Source of the DNA: Rhodococcus sp. UNC23MFCrub1.1
GTDB lineage: Bacteria > Actinomycetota > Actinomycetes > Mycobacteriales > Mycobacteriaceae
Assembly: GCF_000686025.1 (NCBI RefSeq)
Contig: NZ_JMLQ01000004.1
Coordinates: 310,001 to 374,000, forward strand
DNA: 64,000 nucleotides
Direction: 5' to 3'
Part shown: piece after piece, positions 39,333 to 51,717 of the stretch
Numbering within the stretch: position 1 is the stretch's first letter
Layout: every line of letters starts with the position of its first letter
Notes under the pieces: generated by a model
Seen by the model: only the letters and a program-made list of their open reading frames with translations
Databases searched by the model: none
What the model was told of the DNA's origin: nothing
Translations under genes and position numbers: made by a program

Positions 39333-41500
39333 TCGTCGGTCCCGACGAGCCGGAGCGTCACCGGGACACCGTTGAGGACGGCATTTCCCGCGACGCCCTC
39401 GACGCGGTCCGGATCGGTGAGGTCGTTGACGCTCGGTCCGCGGACGTCGCGGGCCACCGTCAGTCGCACACCGTCGCGGTCATGCCCGAAACCGTGCGGG
39501 ATGCTCACGACGCCGGGCATCACCGAGTCGCTCGCCGTCACCTCGATGCGCACGGAGCCGGCGGCGGACACGACCTCGACGGTGTCCCCGTCGGCGATGC
39601 CGAGACGGTCGAGATCGGCGGGATGTGCCAGCAGACCGTGGCGCGGCTTGCCCTTCACGAGACGCGGCGCGTTGTGCATCCACGAGTTGTTGCTGCGAAC
39701 GTGGCGGCGCCCGATCAGGAGCAGTTCGCCGTCCGCGGACGGCGTCGCGGCGAGTAGAGCGCTCCGCAGTCTGTCGATGTCCGGGGTGATCACGTCGTGC
39801 ATCAGACCGATACGCCGATCGCGGGTGAGCAGCTTGCCCGGCAGACCGGGACGCAGCGGACCGAGGTCGGTGCCGTGCGGGTTCTTGCGAAGTGTCCGCA
39901 GAGTGACCCCGCGAGCGCGCAGCAGCAGGAGTTCGACCGTTCGGGCGGGGGACAGCCGAGTGCGCACCTCACGGACCACGGCCGCGGCGTTCACCCGACC
40001 CAGGGTCCGCGCACGCGTTCCGCGGCGGCGGACGGCGGCGTAGCGCAGACTCAGATCGCGGAAGATCTCCCAGTCGTGGCGCGCGTCGGCTTCTTTCGGC
40101 AGGACGGCCGGATTGAACTTGGCGGTGTTCCGCACCGCGAACGTCGAGAAGATCAGGTCGTAGTGGTCCCGCTCGAGGGCCACCGTGGACGGCAGGATGA
40201 TGTCGGCGTGGCGTGAGGTCTCGTTGACGTAGATGTCGAAGGACACCATGAAATCGAGCCCGGCGAACGCGTCGTCGAGCCGGGGGCCGCCCGGCATCGA
40301 CAGCACCGGGTTGCCCGACGCCACCACCATGGCGCGGACGCGCCCGGGCCCGTCGGTGGTCATCTCGTCCACGAGGGTCGACGCCGGGAGCTCGCCACTG
40401 AACTCGGGCAGATCCCGCACCCGGCTGCGCCACTTGTCGAAATGACCGCGGCCGGTGATCTTGTTCGCGATCAGGTCGACGGCCGGATCGGTGAACAGCA
40501 CGCCGCCGACCCGGTCGAGATTGCCGGTCAGGATGTTCAGGACGTGCACTGCCCACTGGCACACGGTGCCGAACTCCTGGGTGGAGACACCCATCCGGCC
40601 ATAGACCGCGGCCGATCCGGCGCTCGCGAGATCGCGTGCCAGCGTGCGGATCACGTCGGCGTCGATACCGGTGAGAGGTGCCACGGCCTCGGGCGTGAAC
40701 GCCGCCACCGCCTCGGTCACACCCTCGACGCCGTCGACGTACGGGGCGGGGGTAGCGGCGCCGTCGGCCAGGACGACGTGAACGAGCGCCAGCAGCAGAT
40801 GAGCATCCGTGCCGGGACGGATGAAGTGGTGGGTGTCGGCGACGTCCGCCGTCTCGGTGCGCCTCGGGTCGATCACCACCATGCGCCCGCCACGTGCGTG
40901 CAGTTCCTTCACCCGCTTCCCGAAATCGGGCACCGTCATCATGGATCCGTTCGACGCCATCGGGTTGGCGCCCAGGACGAGGAAGAAGTCGGTGTTGTCG
41001 ATGTCGGCGATCGGCTGACGGAGCTGATGCCCGTAGAACAACATGTTGGTCAGCTGGTGCGGCAACTGGTCCAGCGACGTGGCGGAGTACCGGTTGCGGG
41101 TGCGCAGCATCGACAGGAACGGGATGCCGTGGGTCATGGCGCCGAGACTGTGCACGTTGGGGTTGCCCGCGTAGACACCCACGGCGTCGGCGCCGTGCTC
41201 GTCACGGATGGCGGACAGGCGTCGGGCCACGAGGTCCACCGCCTCGTCCCACCCGATCTCGCGCCACCCCGACTCGGTGCGCTGCAGCGGTCGGCGGACA
41301 CGGTCGGGGTCGTTCAGGATGTCGACGAGCGCGGTCGCCTTGGGGCAGATGTGTCCGCGGGACAACGGATCCTTCTTGTCCCCGCGGACGGACTGCACAC
41401 CCTCGTCGGTCACCGTGTACTCGAGTCCGCACATGGCCTCGCAGAGGGTGCAGGTGCCGTGGGCGGTGCGGGTGGTTCCAGCCGAGGTCATTCCACGCAC
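39251..41500 (-). CDS. Molybdopterin-dependent oxidoreductase (BisC/FdhG type)
   Basis: A 749-residue protein with an N-terminal [4Fe-4S] motif (CTLCEAMCGL ... GHICPK), then the molybdopterin domains (GRMGVSTQEFG, VLGANPMASNGSM, ASGNPVLSMPGG) and a C-terminal dinucleotide-binding domain (NNSWMHNAPRLVKG, GDTVEVVSAAGSVRIE). No twin-arginine signal is present, so it is cytoplasmic. No partner subunits are adjacent. ATG 41500 or 41491 may be the start. The C-terminal 27 codons overlap the GGDEF-EAL gene on the other strand. Confidence 0.87.
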   Translation of the reverse strand: MRGMTSAGTTRTAHGTCTLCEAMCGLEYTVTDEGVQSVRGDKKDPLSRGHICPKATALVDILNDPDRVRRPLQRTESGWREIGWDEAVDLVARRLSAIRDEHGADAVGVYAGNPNVHSLGAMTHGIPFLSMLRTRNRYSATSLDQLPHQLTNMLFYGHQLRQPIADIDNTDFFLVLGANPMASNGSMMTVPDFGKRVKELHARGGRMVVIDPRRTETADVADTHHFIRPGTDAHLLLALVHVVLADGAATPAPYVDGVEGVTEAVAAFTPEAVAPLTGIDADVIRTLARDLASAGSAAVYGRMGVSTQEFGTVCQWAVHVLNILTGNLDRVGGVLFTDPAVDLIANKITGRGHFDKWRSRVRDLPEFSGELPASTLVDEMTTDGPGRVRAMVVASGNPVLSMPGGPRLDDAFAGLDFMVSFDIYVNETSRHADIILPSTVALERDHYDLIFSTFAVRNTAKFNPAVLPKEADARHDWEIFRDLSLRYAAVRRRGTRARTLGRVNAAAVVREVRTRLSPARTVELLLLRARGVTLRTLRKNPHGTDLGPLRPGLPGKLLTRDRRIGLMHDVITPDIDRLRSALLAATPSADGELLLIGRRHVRSNNSWMHNAPRLVKGKPRHGLLAHPADLDRLGIADGDTVEVVSAAGSVRIEVTASDSVMPGVVSIPHGFGHDRDGVRLTVARDVRGPSVNDLTDPDRVEGVAGNAVLNGVPVTLRLVGTDDQDTSSSRVPSTSSERRVGSSTGGQMA

Positions 41501-41562
41501 GCTAGTCGCGTGTACCCGGACGCATCGAGATTCTGTGACGAGTGTGAATTACAGTCGGGCTC

Positions 41563-42390
41563 GTGGTCACCGGCAACGCATCCGAGATTCTGTCCTCACT
41601 CACCGACTGGCCGGTCCCGGCGGTGTCGGCCGCGGTGATCACCGACGGTCCCGACGTGGCCGCGCGGCACGGTGATCGGGACCGCGTGCAGGAACTGGCC
41701 TCGGTCACCAAGCTCCTCGTCGCCTACGCGGCGCTCGTCGCGGTGGAGGAGGGAGCCGTCGAGCTCGACGAGGCGGCGGGACCCGAAGGATCCACCGTCC
41801 GACACCTTCTCGCCCACACCTCGGGAGTCGCGTTCGACGACCGACGGCCCACCACGGCGCCGGGGACGAAACGCATCTACTCGAGCGCCGGCTTCGAGAT
41901 CCTGGCGGAGCACGTGACCGAGCGTTCCGGCATCGAGTTCGGGGAGTACCTGTCCGCCGCCGTGCTCGAACCGTTGGGTATGACCTCGACCGAGCTGCAC
42001 GGGTCGGCCGGCCACGGAGCCCGGTCCAATCTTCGCGACATGGAGGCGTTCGCGGCGGAACTGCTCGCACCGACGCTCGTCTCCGGCCAGACCGTCGACG
42101 AGGCGACGAGCGTGCAGTTCGAGGGACTCGGAGGCATCCTCCCCGGGTACGGGTCGCAGCGACCCAACGACTGGGGTCTGGGCTTCGAACTCCGTGATCA
42201 CAAGTCGCCGCACTGGACGGGGGAGACGAACTCGGCGCGCACGTTCGGGCACTTCGGGCAGTCGGGAACGTTCCTCTGGGTGGACCCCGAAGCCCGCGTC
42301 TCGTGCGTCGTGCTCGCCGACCGCGCCTTCGGGGACTGGGCCAAGCCGCTGTGGACCGCGTTGGGTGACACGGTGCTCGCGGGCGTGTGA
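41563..42390 (+). CDS. Serine beta-lactamase-like hydrolase
   Basis: A 275-residue penicillin-binding/class C beta-lactamase-fold protein. The catalytic S-x-x-K is SVTK in QELASVTKLLVAYAA, the second-motif Tyr is in RIYSSAGFEIL, and the third motif area is HFGQSGTFLWVD. There is no signal peptide, which favours an intracellular esterase or peptidase over antibiotic resistance. GTG start. It is divergent from the oxidoreductase gene. Confidence 0.85.
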   Translation: MVTGNASEILSSLTDWPVPAVSAAVITDGPDVAARHGDRDRVQELASVTKLLVAYAALVAVEEGAVELDEAAGPEGSTVRHLLAHTSGVAFDDRRPTTAPGTKRIYSSAGFEILAEHVTERSGIEFGEYLSAAVLEPLGMTSTELHGSAGHGARSNLRDMEAFAAELLAPTLVSGQTVDEATSVQFEGLGGILPGYGSQRPNDWGLGFELRDHKSPHWTGETNSARTFGHFGQSGTFLWVDPEARVSCVVLADRAFGDWAKPLWTALGDTVLAGV

Positions 42391-42537
42391 CCCGCCGCGA
42401 CACGCCGCCGGAACCCACCCGACACACCGAACGACTGGTGTAACAGGGGTAACTCGAGGCACACTGGTAGAAGCCGTACATCAGCAGACGCGTCAGGCCG
42501 TTGGGGAAGACGTCCCTCGTCGAAGCTGGAGGCAACG

Positions 42538-43041
42538 GTGAACGCACTGAACCAATTCGCGGACTCGACCACGGGTGTCGTCTACATTCACTCGTCGCCG
42601 GCCGCGCTGTGCCCGCATGTCGAATGGGCGCTGTCCGATGCGCTCGACTGCCGAGCAAATCTCAAGTGGACCGCGCAGCCCGCGTTCGACGGTCAACTGC
42701 GGGCCACCACCAACTGGACCGGCCCCGTGGGCACCGGCGCCCGGTTGGCCAGCGTGCTGCGCTCATGGCAGATGCTGCGTTTCGAGGTCACCGAGGACCC
42801 CAGTGAGGGTGTCGACGGTGAACGTTTCGCGCACGTGCCCGGCCTCGGCCTGTGGCACGGCGCCACCAGTGCCAACGGCGACGTCATGGTGGGCGAGCAG
42901 CGACTGCGGTCGATCCTGGAACAGGGCCGCGGCGACGTGTACGCGCAGCTGGATCACGTTCTCGGTACCGCCTGGGACGCGGAGCTCGAACAGTTCCGTC
43001 TCGGTGGAGTCGGCGGCGAGGTCACCTGGCTCGCGAGTTAG
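42538..43041 (+). CDS. DUF3145 family protein
   Basis: A 167-residue conserved actinobacterial protein with the pattern GVVYIHSSPAALCPHVEWAL at the N-terminus, WTAQPAFDGQLRA and a C-terminal helix rich in Glu (DAELEQFRLGG). Members of this family are regularly found beside accD6/FAS-II genes, as here, but their role is unknown. GTG start at 42538 with GGAGGCAAC just upstream. Confidence 0.85.
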   Translation: MNALNQFADSTTGVVYIHSSPAALCPHVEWALSDALDCRANLKWTAQPAFDGQLRATTNWTGPVGTGARLASVLRSWQMLRFEVTEDPSEGVDGERFAHVPGLGLWHGATSANGDVMVGEQRLRSILEQGRGDVYAQLDHVLGTAWDAELEQFRLGGVGGEVTWLAS

Positions 43042-43054
43042 TGGGCCTCCGGCC

Positions 43055-43100
43055 CCCGTGAGCCTTTTGCGCATCCCTGGATGCGCAAAAGGCTCACGGG
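43055..43100. terminator. Perfect 22-bp inverted repeat between convergent genes
   Basis: Two exact 22-base arms separated by two bases lie between the stops of the DUF3145 gene (+) and accD6 (-). The arms contain an A/T run at their middle and are GC-rich at the base, as in a bidirectional terminator. The length and perfection are unusual. Confidence 0.8.
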
Positions 43101-43110
43101 GCGACGCCAC

Positions 43111-44544
43111 TCAGAGCGGGATGTTCTTGTGGCGACCACGGCGCGCCGGGGCGTCCGCCAGCGCGCGGGTGAGAGTGCTGCGGGTGGCGGCCGGATCGAT
43201 GATCGCGTCCACGACGCCGATGCCCACGGCCCGCTCGACACCACCGGCGATGGCCTCGTGCTCGGCCGTCAGACGGTCGTGCAGCGCCTCGCGCTCGTGA
43301 TCGGGCGCCGCTGCCAGTGCCTTCTTGTGCAGGATGCCCACGGCCGCCTTGGCGCCCATGACCGCGACCTCGGACTCCGGCCAGGCGTAGACGGCCGTTG
43401 CTCCGAGAGCCCGTGAGTTCATCGCGATGTATGCGCCGCCGTAGATCTTGCGGGTCACCAGTGTCACGCGGGGCACGGTGGCCTCCGCAAACGCGTGCAG
43501 CAGTTTGGCGCCGCGGCGGACCACGCCCTCCCACTCCATGCTGACGCCCGGGAGGTATCCCGGGACGTCCACGACGACGACGAGCGGTATGCCGAAGGCA
43601 TCGCACAGGCGGACGAAGCGGGCGGCCTTCTCGGCGGACTCGGAGTTGAGGCACCCACCGAGGCGGATCGGGTTGTTGGCGATGACACCGACCGAGCGAC
43701 CACCGAGGCGGCCGAGCCCGGTGACGATGCTGCGCGCCCAACCACCCTGGAACTCCTCGAAGGACGACTCGCCCTCGACGTTGTCGAGCAGCTCGTTGAT
43801 GACCGGGTGCACGTCGTACGCGCGGCGGTTCGACGCGGGCAGGAGTGCCTTGAGATCGGTGTCGCCGTGCTGGGCGGCGGCCAGGTCGAACTCGCCCTGC
43901 TCACTGAACATCGACACGAGCCGACGTCCCCGTGCGAGGGCGTCGAGTTCGTCGTCGGCGACGATGTGGCAGACGCCGGACTTGCGGAAGTGGGTGTCGG
44001 GCCCACCGAGCGAGGCCATGTCGACCTGCTCGCCGGTGACGCTGCGCACCACGTCGGGACCGGTCACGAAGACCCGGCCCTCGGGGGCCATGATCACGAC
44101 GTCGGTGAGCGCGGGGCCGTACGCGGCGCCGCCGGCGGCGAATCCGAGCACGACCGAGATCTGCGGAACGGTGCCCGACGCACGCACCATGGCCTCGAAG
44201 ACCAGCCCGACGGCGTGCAGAGCCTCGACGCCCTCGGCGAGACGGGCCCCACCGGAGTGCCAGATGCCGACGATGGGCGCTCCGGAGTCCAGGGCCTCGT
44301 CGATGGCGGAGACGATGTGCTTGCAGCCGTCGACTCCCATGGCGCCGCCCATGACGGTGGCGTCGGAGCAGTAGGCGATGGTGTGGACTCCGTCGATCTC
44401 ACCCGAGGCGGCCAGCACACCGGACTTGTCACGGTCGTGCAGCGGGGTGGTCGTACCGGAGTCGAAGAGCTTCTCGAGACGAGCGAGGGGGTCGCGCGGG
44501 TCACGCGACGAGGAGTGGCGGGTGTGCGGAGCGAGGACGGTCAT
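43111..44544 (-). CDS. accD6: Acetyl/propionyl-CoA carboxylase beta subunit AccD6
   Basis: Carboxyltransferase subunit (477 aa) that moves CO2 from biotin to acetyl-CoA, giving malonyl-CoA for FAS-I/FAS-II. Both carboxyltransferase halves are present: VMGGAMGVDGCKHIVSAID with the oxyanion SGGARLAEG, and DVPGYLPGVSMEWEGVVRRG with GGAYIAMNSRALGA. It needs a biotinylated AccA3-type partner encoded elsewhere. It is the last gene of the fabD-acpM-kas-accD6 run, 130 bp after kas. Confidence 0.95.
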   Translation of the reverse strand: MTVLAPHTRHSSSRDPRDPLARLEKLFDSGTTTPLHDRDKSGVLAASGEIDGVHTIAYCSDATVMGGAMGVDGCKHIVSAIDEALDSGAPIVGIWHSGGARLAEGVEALHAVGLVFEAMVRASGTVPQISVVLGFAAGGAAYGPALTDVVIMAPEGRVFVTGPDVVRSVTGEQVDMASLGGPDTHFRKSGVCHIVADDELDALARGRRLVSMFSEQGEFDLAAAQHGDTDLKALLPASNRRAYDVHPVINELLDNVEGESSFEEFQGGWARSIVTGLGRLGGRSVGVIANNPIRLGGCLNSESAEKAARFVRLCDAFGIPLVVVVDVPGYLPGVSMEWEGVVRRGAKLLHAFAEATVPRVTLVTRKIYGGAYIAMNSRALGATAVYAWPESEVAVMGAKAAVGILHKKALAAAPDHEREALHDRLTAEHEAIAGGVERAVGIGVVDAIIDPAATRSTLTRALADAPARRGRHKNIPL

Positions 44545-44657
44545 CGTGTTCTCCCCTTCATACTGCCGCTCCCGGCAGGGGAGTGGTGGTGAGGGCGAAG
44601 ATCCGGCGACCGCGGTCGCCGGACCTCCGCCCTCGTGCGCGTACGACTGTCACGCCG

Positions 44658-44677
44658 TGACGGCTGCGGAGCCGTCA
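44658..44677. terminator. Hairpin at the kas stop codon
   Basis: A perfect 8-bp stem with a 4-base loop overlaps the kas stop codon on the minus strand and lies in the 130-bp gap before accD6. It may attenuate read-through or stabilise the upstream mRNA; there is no T-run. Confidence 0.45.
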
Positions 44678-45937
44678 GTGGCGTCCGAAGGCGAGCGCAA
44701 CATTGTGCCCACCGAATCCGAACGAGTTGTTCAGTGCGTACTCGATCTCGCCGCGACGGGCCTCGCCCGACACGACGTCGAGGTCGATCTCCGGATCCTG
44801 GTTGTCCAGGTTCAGCGTGGGCGGAACGATCCCGTCCCGGATGCTGAGCACTGTCAGGATCGACTCCAGGGCGCCGACAGCGCCGATGGAGTGCCCGAGG
44901 GCCGACTTCGGTGCGTACACCGATGCGTGGTTGCCCACCGCAGCGTTGATCGCGGTGGCCTCGGCCGTGTCCCCGATGGGAGTGGCCGTGGCGTGGGCGT
45001 TGACGTGCGAGATGTCCTGCGCCGTCAGTCCCGCCGTCTCGATGGCCCGGCGCATCGCACGCGCCGCACCGGTTCCGGCCGGATCGGGAGCCACCAGGTG
45101 GTACCCGTCCGAGGTGATGCCGGCGCCGAGAAGGCGAGCATGGATCGTCGCGCCGCGAGCCTTGGCGTGCTCCTCGCTCTCGATCACCATGAGCGCACCG
45201 GACTCGCCGAAGACGAAGCCGTCACGATCCTTGTCGAACGGCCGCGAGGCCGCCTGCGGATCGTCGTTGCGTGTGCTCATGGCACGCATCATCGAGAAGG
45301 CCGCGATCGGCACCGCGTCGATGTGTCCCTCGACCCCACCCGTGACCATGATGTCCGCGTCGCCCATGACGATCATCCGCCATGCGTGAGCGATCGCTTC
45401 CGATCCCGACGAGCATGCCGACACCGGTGTGATGACACCGGCGCGTGCACCCAGGTCGAGCCCCACGACAGCCGACGGTCCATTCGGCATGATCATCTGC
45501 ACGGCGAGCGGGGACACCTTGCGGTACCCGCCCTCGCGCATCTTCTTGTCGGCGTCGAGCAGTGCGTCTCCGCCGCCCAGGCCGGTGCCGATCGAGACGC
45601 CGAACCGCTCCGAGTCGACCTCGGGGCTGCCGGCGTTCTTCCACACCTCCTTGCCCAGGACGTATGCCATCTGCTCGACGTAGCTCATGCGTCGTTGCTC
45701 GACGCGAGAGAGAAGAGTCGATGGATTGACGGCCAGATGGCCGCCGATGCGAACCGGAAGATCGAACTCGGTGACGAAATCGTCCTCGAGCACGTCGATG
45801 CCGCTCTCCCCGTTCAGCAGTCCCTTCCACGTCGCGTCGACGTCACCGGCGATGGAGGTGGTCACCGCCAGGCTGGTCACGACGACGTTGCGGAAGCCCC
45901 CGTTGGCTGTGCTGGGCGTGGTCACGGTCGTGCTCAC
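44675..45937 (-). CDS. kasA: Beta-ketoacyl-ACP synthase (KasA/KasB type)
   Basis: Condensing enzyme (420 aa) of FAS-II that extends meromycolate chains on AcpM. The active-site Cys is in [15 protein letters not shown]; the His residues are in [11 protein letters not shown] and [10 protein letters not shown]; a C-terminal FGFGGHN loop is intact. GTG start overlaps the acpM stop by 4 bp. Mycobacteria carry kasA and kasB in tandem here; only one copy exists in this window, so the kasA/kasB choice is by position only. Confidence 0.93.
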   Translation of the reverse strand: MSTTVTTPSTANGGFRNVVVTSLAVTTSIAGDVDATWKGLLNGESGIDVLEDDFVTEFDLPVRIGGHLAVNPSTLLSRVEQRRMSYVEQMAYVLGKEVWKNAGSPEVDSERFGVSIGTGLGGGDALLDADKKMREGGYRKVSPLAVQMIMPNGPSAVVGLDLGARAGVITPVSACSSGSEAIAHAWRMIVMGDADIMVTGGVEGHIDAVPIAAFSMMRAMSTRNDDPQAASRPFDKDRDGFVFGESGALMVIESEEHAKARGATIHARLLGAGITSDGYHLVAPDPAGTGAARAMRRAIETAGLTAQDISHVNAHATATPIGDTAEATAINAAVGNHASVYAPKSALGHSIGAVGALESILTVLSIRDGIVPPTLNLDNQDPEIDLDVVSGEARRGEIEYALNNSFGFGGHNVALAFGRH

Positions 45938-46245
45938 TCGCCTGCGGAGTCGCTCTGGTTGTCGAGCTTCGCCTTGATGGCCTCGGCGGCCTCGGGGTTC
46001 TCGGCTTCGAGCTTCTGGATGTAGTTCACGGCGTCGCCGACGGTGCGGAGGCTGGCGAGATCCTCGTCGGGGATCTTGACGCCGTACTTGTCCTCGGTCT
46101 GCACTGCGATCTCGACCATGGAGAGGGAGTCGATGTCCAGGTCGTCGACGAACGACTTCTCGACGGTCACCTCGGACGGCTCGATGCCGGTGACCTCTTC
46201 GATGATCTCGGCGAGTCCGGCGATGAGTTCTTCCTGCGTGGCCAC
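45934..46245 (-). CDS. acpM: Meromycolate-extension acyl carrier protein
   Basis: Acyl carrier protein (103 aa), longer than the roughly 80 residues of generic ACPs because of the charged C-terminal tail typical of AcpM. The 4'-phosphopantetheine site is Ser40 in [15 protein letters not shown] 46245 gives [14 protein letters not shown], like mycobacterial AcpM; a frame to 46278 adds unlikely residues. It hands acyl chains between FabD, Kas and the other FAS-II enzymes. Start codon of kas overlaps its stop. Confidence 0.95.
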   Translation of the reverse strand: MATQEELIAGLAEIIEEVTGIEPSEVTVEKSFVDDLDIDSLSMVEIAVQTEDKYGVKIPDEDLASLRTVGDAVNYIQKLEAENPEAAEAIKAKLDNQSDSAGE

Positions 46246-46385
46246 GGAGTGGCTCCCTTCGTGTAAGGAACTGTGCACACGGCGCGACTGTGCGCCGGTG
46301 CGGATGCTGTCTCGACGAACGCTCGTTCTCGAGTCGGGCCGGCTACGTACCGGCCCCGCTCACCTCACGACGTGCGGTGAGCGAT

Positions 46386-46428
46386 GCGCATCCCCGGCCC
46401 GGTCCGTGACGGACCGGCGGGGTTGCGC
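46386..46428. other. Long intercistronic hairpin between fabD and acpM
   Basis: A nested inverted repeat (5-, 4- and 7-bp stems, 5-base loop, small bulges) sits 8 bp downstream of the fabD stop codon and about 140 bp before acpM on the minus strand. No T-run follows. It could be an attenuator, an mRNA-processing or stability element, or a terminator with a separate acpM promoter in the remaining 140 bp. Confidence 0.5.
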
Positions 46429-46436
46429 GCAGTAAC

Positions 46437-47354
46437 CTAACCGACCGATACCGGGGCGGTGAGGCCGGAGACGTCCTCCGGAGTCTTGAGGGCGACCGTC
46501 GGGGTGCCGCGCATCTCGCGCTTGGCGATCCCGACGAGGGTACCGGCCGGCGGGAGCTCGACGATCGAGGCGACCTCGGCCGCGCGCAGCGTCGCTGTGC
46601 ACAGATCCCACCGGACGGGCCGGGTGACCTGGCCGGCGAGCTTGGCCAGTGCGTCCGCGCCGGAGGTGACCTCGCGGCCGTCGAGGTTGGAGAGCAGGCG
46701 ACGCGTCGGATCGGACGGCGTGATGGAGGCAGCTGCGGCGACCACGGCGTCCTGCGCGGGTGCCATGAAGCGCGTGTGGAACGCGCCGGCGACGGGCAGC
46801 GGGCGAATGCGTGCCTTCTCGGGCGGGTTCGCGGCGAGCTCGGCGAGGTCGGTGAGGAGACCGGCGGCCACGATCTGGCCGGCGGCGTTCCGGTTGGCGG
46901 CCTCGAGGCCGAGCTCGGTCAGACGCTCGAGCACCGCGTCCTCGTCGCCACCGAGCACGGCGGACATGCCGGTCGGAGCCAGTGCGCAGGCCTTGGCCAT
47001 CTCGGCGCCGCGGATCGCGGCGAGAGCGACCGCGTCGTCGGCGGAGATGACGCCCGCGACGGCGGCTGCGGCGAGTTCACCGACGGAGTGGCCGGCGACG
47101 ACCATGTTCTCCGGCAGTCCGTGCGTGCGCTCGATCTCCTCGAAGGCGAGGAGCGCAGCGGCCACGACGAGCGGCTGGGTCACGGCGGTGTCGGTGATCT
47201 CCTCCGCCGTGGCGGTGGTTCCGAGCCGCGTCAGGTCGAGGCCCGACGCCTGCGACCAGAGGGCGAGACGATCCGCGGCCCCGGGGAGTCCGAGCCACGG
47301 CACGAGCATGCCGGGTGTCTGAGAGCCCTGTCCGGGCGAAAGCACTGCAATCAC
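46437..47354 (-). CDS. fabD: Malonyl-CoA:ACP transacylase
   Basis: Transfers malonyl from CoA to AcpM, the first committed step of FAS-II elongation. 305 residues from GTG 47354, which gives the family start VIAVLSPGQGSQTPGM. The nucleophile is Ser90 in VAGHSVGELAAA, the conserved Arg is in AAIRGAEM, and the catalytic His is in AGAFHTRFMAPA. The longer frame to 47462 reads through the promoter region. It heads the FAS-II gene run. Confidence 0.95.
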   Translation of the reverse strand: MIAVLSPGQGSQTPGMLVPWLGLPGAADRLALWSQASGLDLTRLGTTATAEEITDTAVTQPLVVAAALLAFEEIERTHGLPENMVVAGHSVGELAAAAVAGVISADDAVALAAIRGAEMAKACALAPTGMSAVLGGDEDAVLERLTELGLEAANRNAAGQIVAAGLLTDLAELAANPPEKARIRPLPVAGAFHTRFMAPAQDAVVAAAASITPSDPTRRLLSNLDGREVTSGADALAKLAGQVTRPVRWDLCTATLRAAEVASIVELPPAGTLVGIAKREMRGTPTVALKTPEDVSGLTAPVSVG

Positions 47355-47482
47355 GGAACTAAGAAAACACTGTGAAGGCCGTTTCAGGAGATGTTCTACG
47401 CGATGAACCTTGTCGGTCGTATTTGTCAGAACCCTACAAACGCCCTGCAGGATGGGTCGCATCGTTCCTGGCGCAAGATCCG

Positions 47483-48853
47483 TTACTGTATGAGATTCCC
47501 AAATGTTCCGGCTGTGACTGTTGTTATCGGTGATGGGCTTTCGTTATGGGATTGCGACAGGCGACCCACTGTTGCCGCGATTCTCAGGACGTACGCATCA
47601 CGGGCATTGGTCGGATCCCGACCAGTCACCTCCGCGATTCGCTTGAGCCGATATCGCACAGTATTTGGATGAACAAACAGTGACCTGGCACACGTCTCGA
47701 CCGCTCCGCCGCAATCGAGATACGCATCGAGCGTGTCCGAGAGTGCCGATCCGGCAGCCTGGAGCGGCTGGACGATGAGCTCGTTGAGCGACGTGACCGC
47801 CGCCTGATCGCCCAGCAACGCTCGTTCCGGCAGTAGTTCACCCGCGTGCACCGGCCGCGGTGCTCCCCGCCATCCGACCACCGCCTGCATCCCCGCGAAC
47901 GCCTCCACGGCACTCGAGTGCGCGGCGCCGAGGGTGCGGGTCGTCGGGCCGATGACCACCGGGGTGTCGGAGAAGTTGCGCATGAGGTCGTCGAGGAAGG
48001 CGGCACTGGTCGGGTCGCCGGAAAGATGACCGGAGACCACCATGACCAGACGCGTGCCCTGCACGACGGCGAGCGCGGCGCGATGGTGGCGCTGCGCCAC
48101 CGTGTGCACGGTCCCGACGACGGAGACGCCCTGATCCGGTGGAGGCGATCCGACGAGCACGGTGGCCGGCGCCGTCGCGTCCCAGTTGAGGGTCGCGGCA
48201 CGCGAGAGCATGTCCGAGCCGGTGTCGCCGCGGACGACGGCGTCCACCACGAGGGCCTCGAGCCGGGTGTCCCACGCGCCACGCGACTCGGCCGCGCTCG
48301 CGTACACCGACGCGGCGGCGAATCCGAGCTCGCGCCCGTAGCGCAGCACTGCTTCCGTGAGCGCGACGAGTTGCTGATCGTTGCGCGCCAGGGCCGGGAG
48401 CCACTGCTCGAAGAACTCCATGGCGACCCGCACCATGTCGACGGTCTGCCGCAGAGTCAGGCGCCGCGCCAGATCCTGCGGGATGACCTGGAACGCGTCG
48501 AGGCTGAAGCGGATGTCGCTGTCGGGGTTCTGCAACCACTCGAGGAAGTTGACGACGGCCGTCTGCACGAGCATCTGCACACTCGCGCGCTGCGACGCAT
48601 CGAGGTCGCTCACGAACGGCAGCTGATCCTGCATCTGGGTCAGCGCCTCGGTGGAGAGCCTGCTGGAGAACTGTTTCACCCGTCGCAGCAGTGCATCGGG
48701 AAGCGGGACTCGTTGTTGTCTCGCGCGGATCGCGCCACCGGGTCGGTGGGCCTCCGCGGCGGCGCGGCGGAGCTCGCGGCGTTCCCGGACACGCTCCGAT
48801 TCCCCCTCCGGCGAACCGTCGGGGGAATCGGGAGCGATGTCGGCCATGGCCAC
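47483..48853 (-). CDS. PucR-family transcriptional regulator, Rv2242-like
   Basis: A 456-residue regulator with an acidic N-terminal tail, a helical central region (about 50-200), a GGDEF-like degenerate middle domain of the CdaR/PucR type (about 230-370) and a C-terminal PucR helix-turn-helix (FVHPNTVRYRLKRIAEVTG). M. tuberculosis Rv2242 occupies the same place between aceE and fabD. Control of fatty-acid or pyruvate dehydrogenase genes is suggested by context only. It starts 29 bp after the aceE stop, so read-through from aceE is likely. Confidence 0.88.
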   Translation of the reverse strand: MAMADIAPDSPDGSPEGESERVRERRELRRAAAEAHRPGGAIRARQQRVPLPDALLRRVKQFSSRLSTEALTQMQDQLPFVSDLDASQRASVQMLVQTAVVNFLEWLQNPDSDIRFSLDAFQVIPQDLARRLTLRQTVDMVRVAMEFFEQWLPALARNDQQLVALTEAVLRYGRELGFAAASVYASAAESRGAWDTRLEALVVDAVVRGDTGSDMLSRAATLNWDATAPATVLVGSPPPDQGVSVVGTVHTVAQRHHRAALAVVQGTRLVMVVSGHLSGDPTSAAFLDDLMRNFSDTPVVIGPTTRTLGAAHSSAVEAFAGMQAVVGWRGAPRPVHAGELLPERALLGDQAAVTSLNELIVQPLQAAGSALSDTLDAYLDCGGAVETCARSLFVHPNTVRYRLKRIAEVTGRDPTNARDAYVLRIAATVGRLSQSHNESPSPITTVTAGTFGNLIQ

Positions 48854-48882
48854 GAACTTACGCGGCGTGCCTGGTGCAACTG

Positions 48883-51717
<2,835 letters not shown>

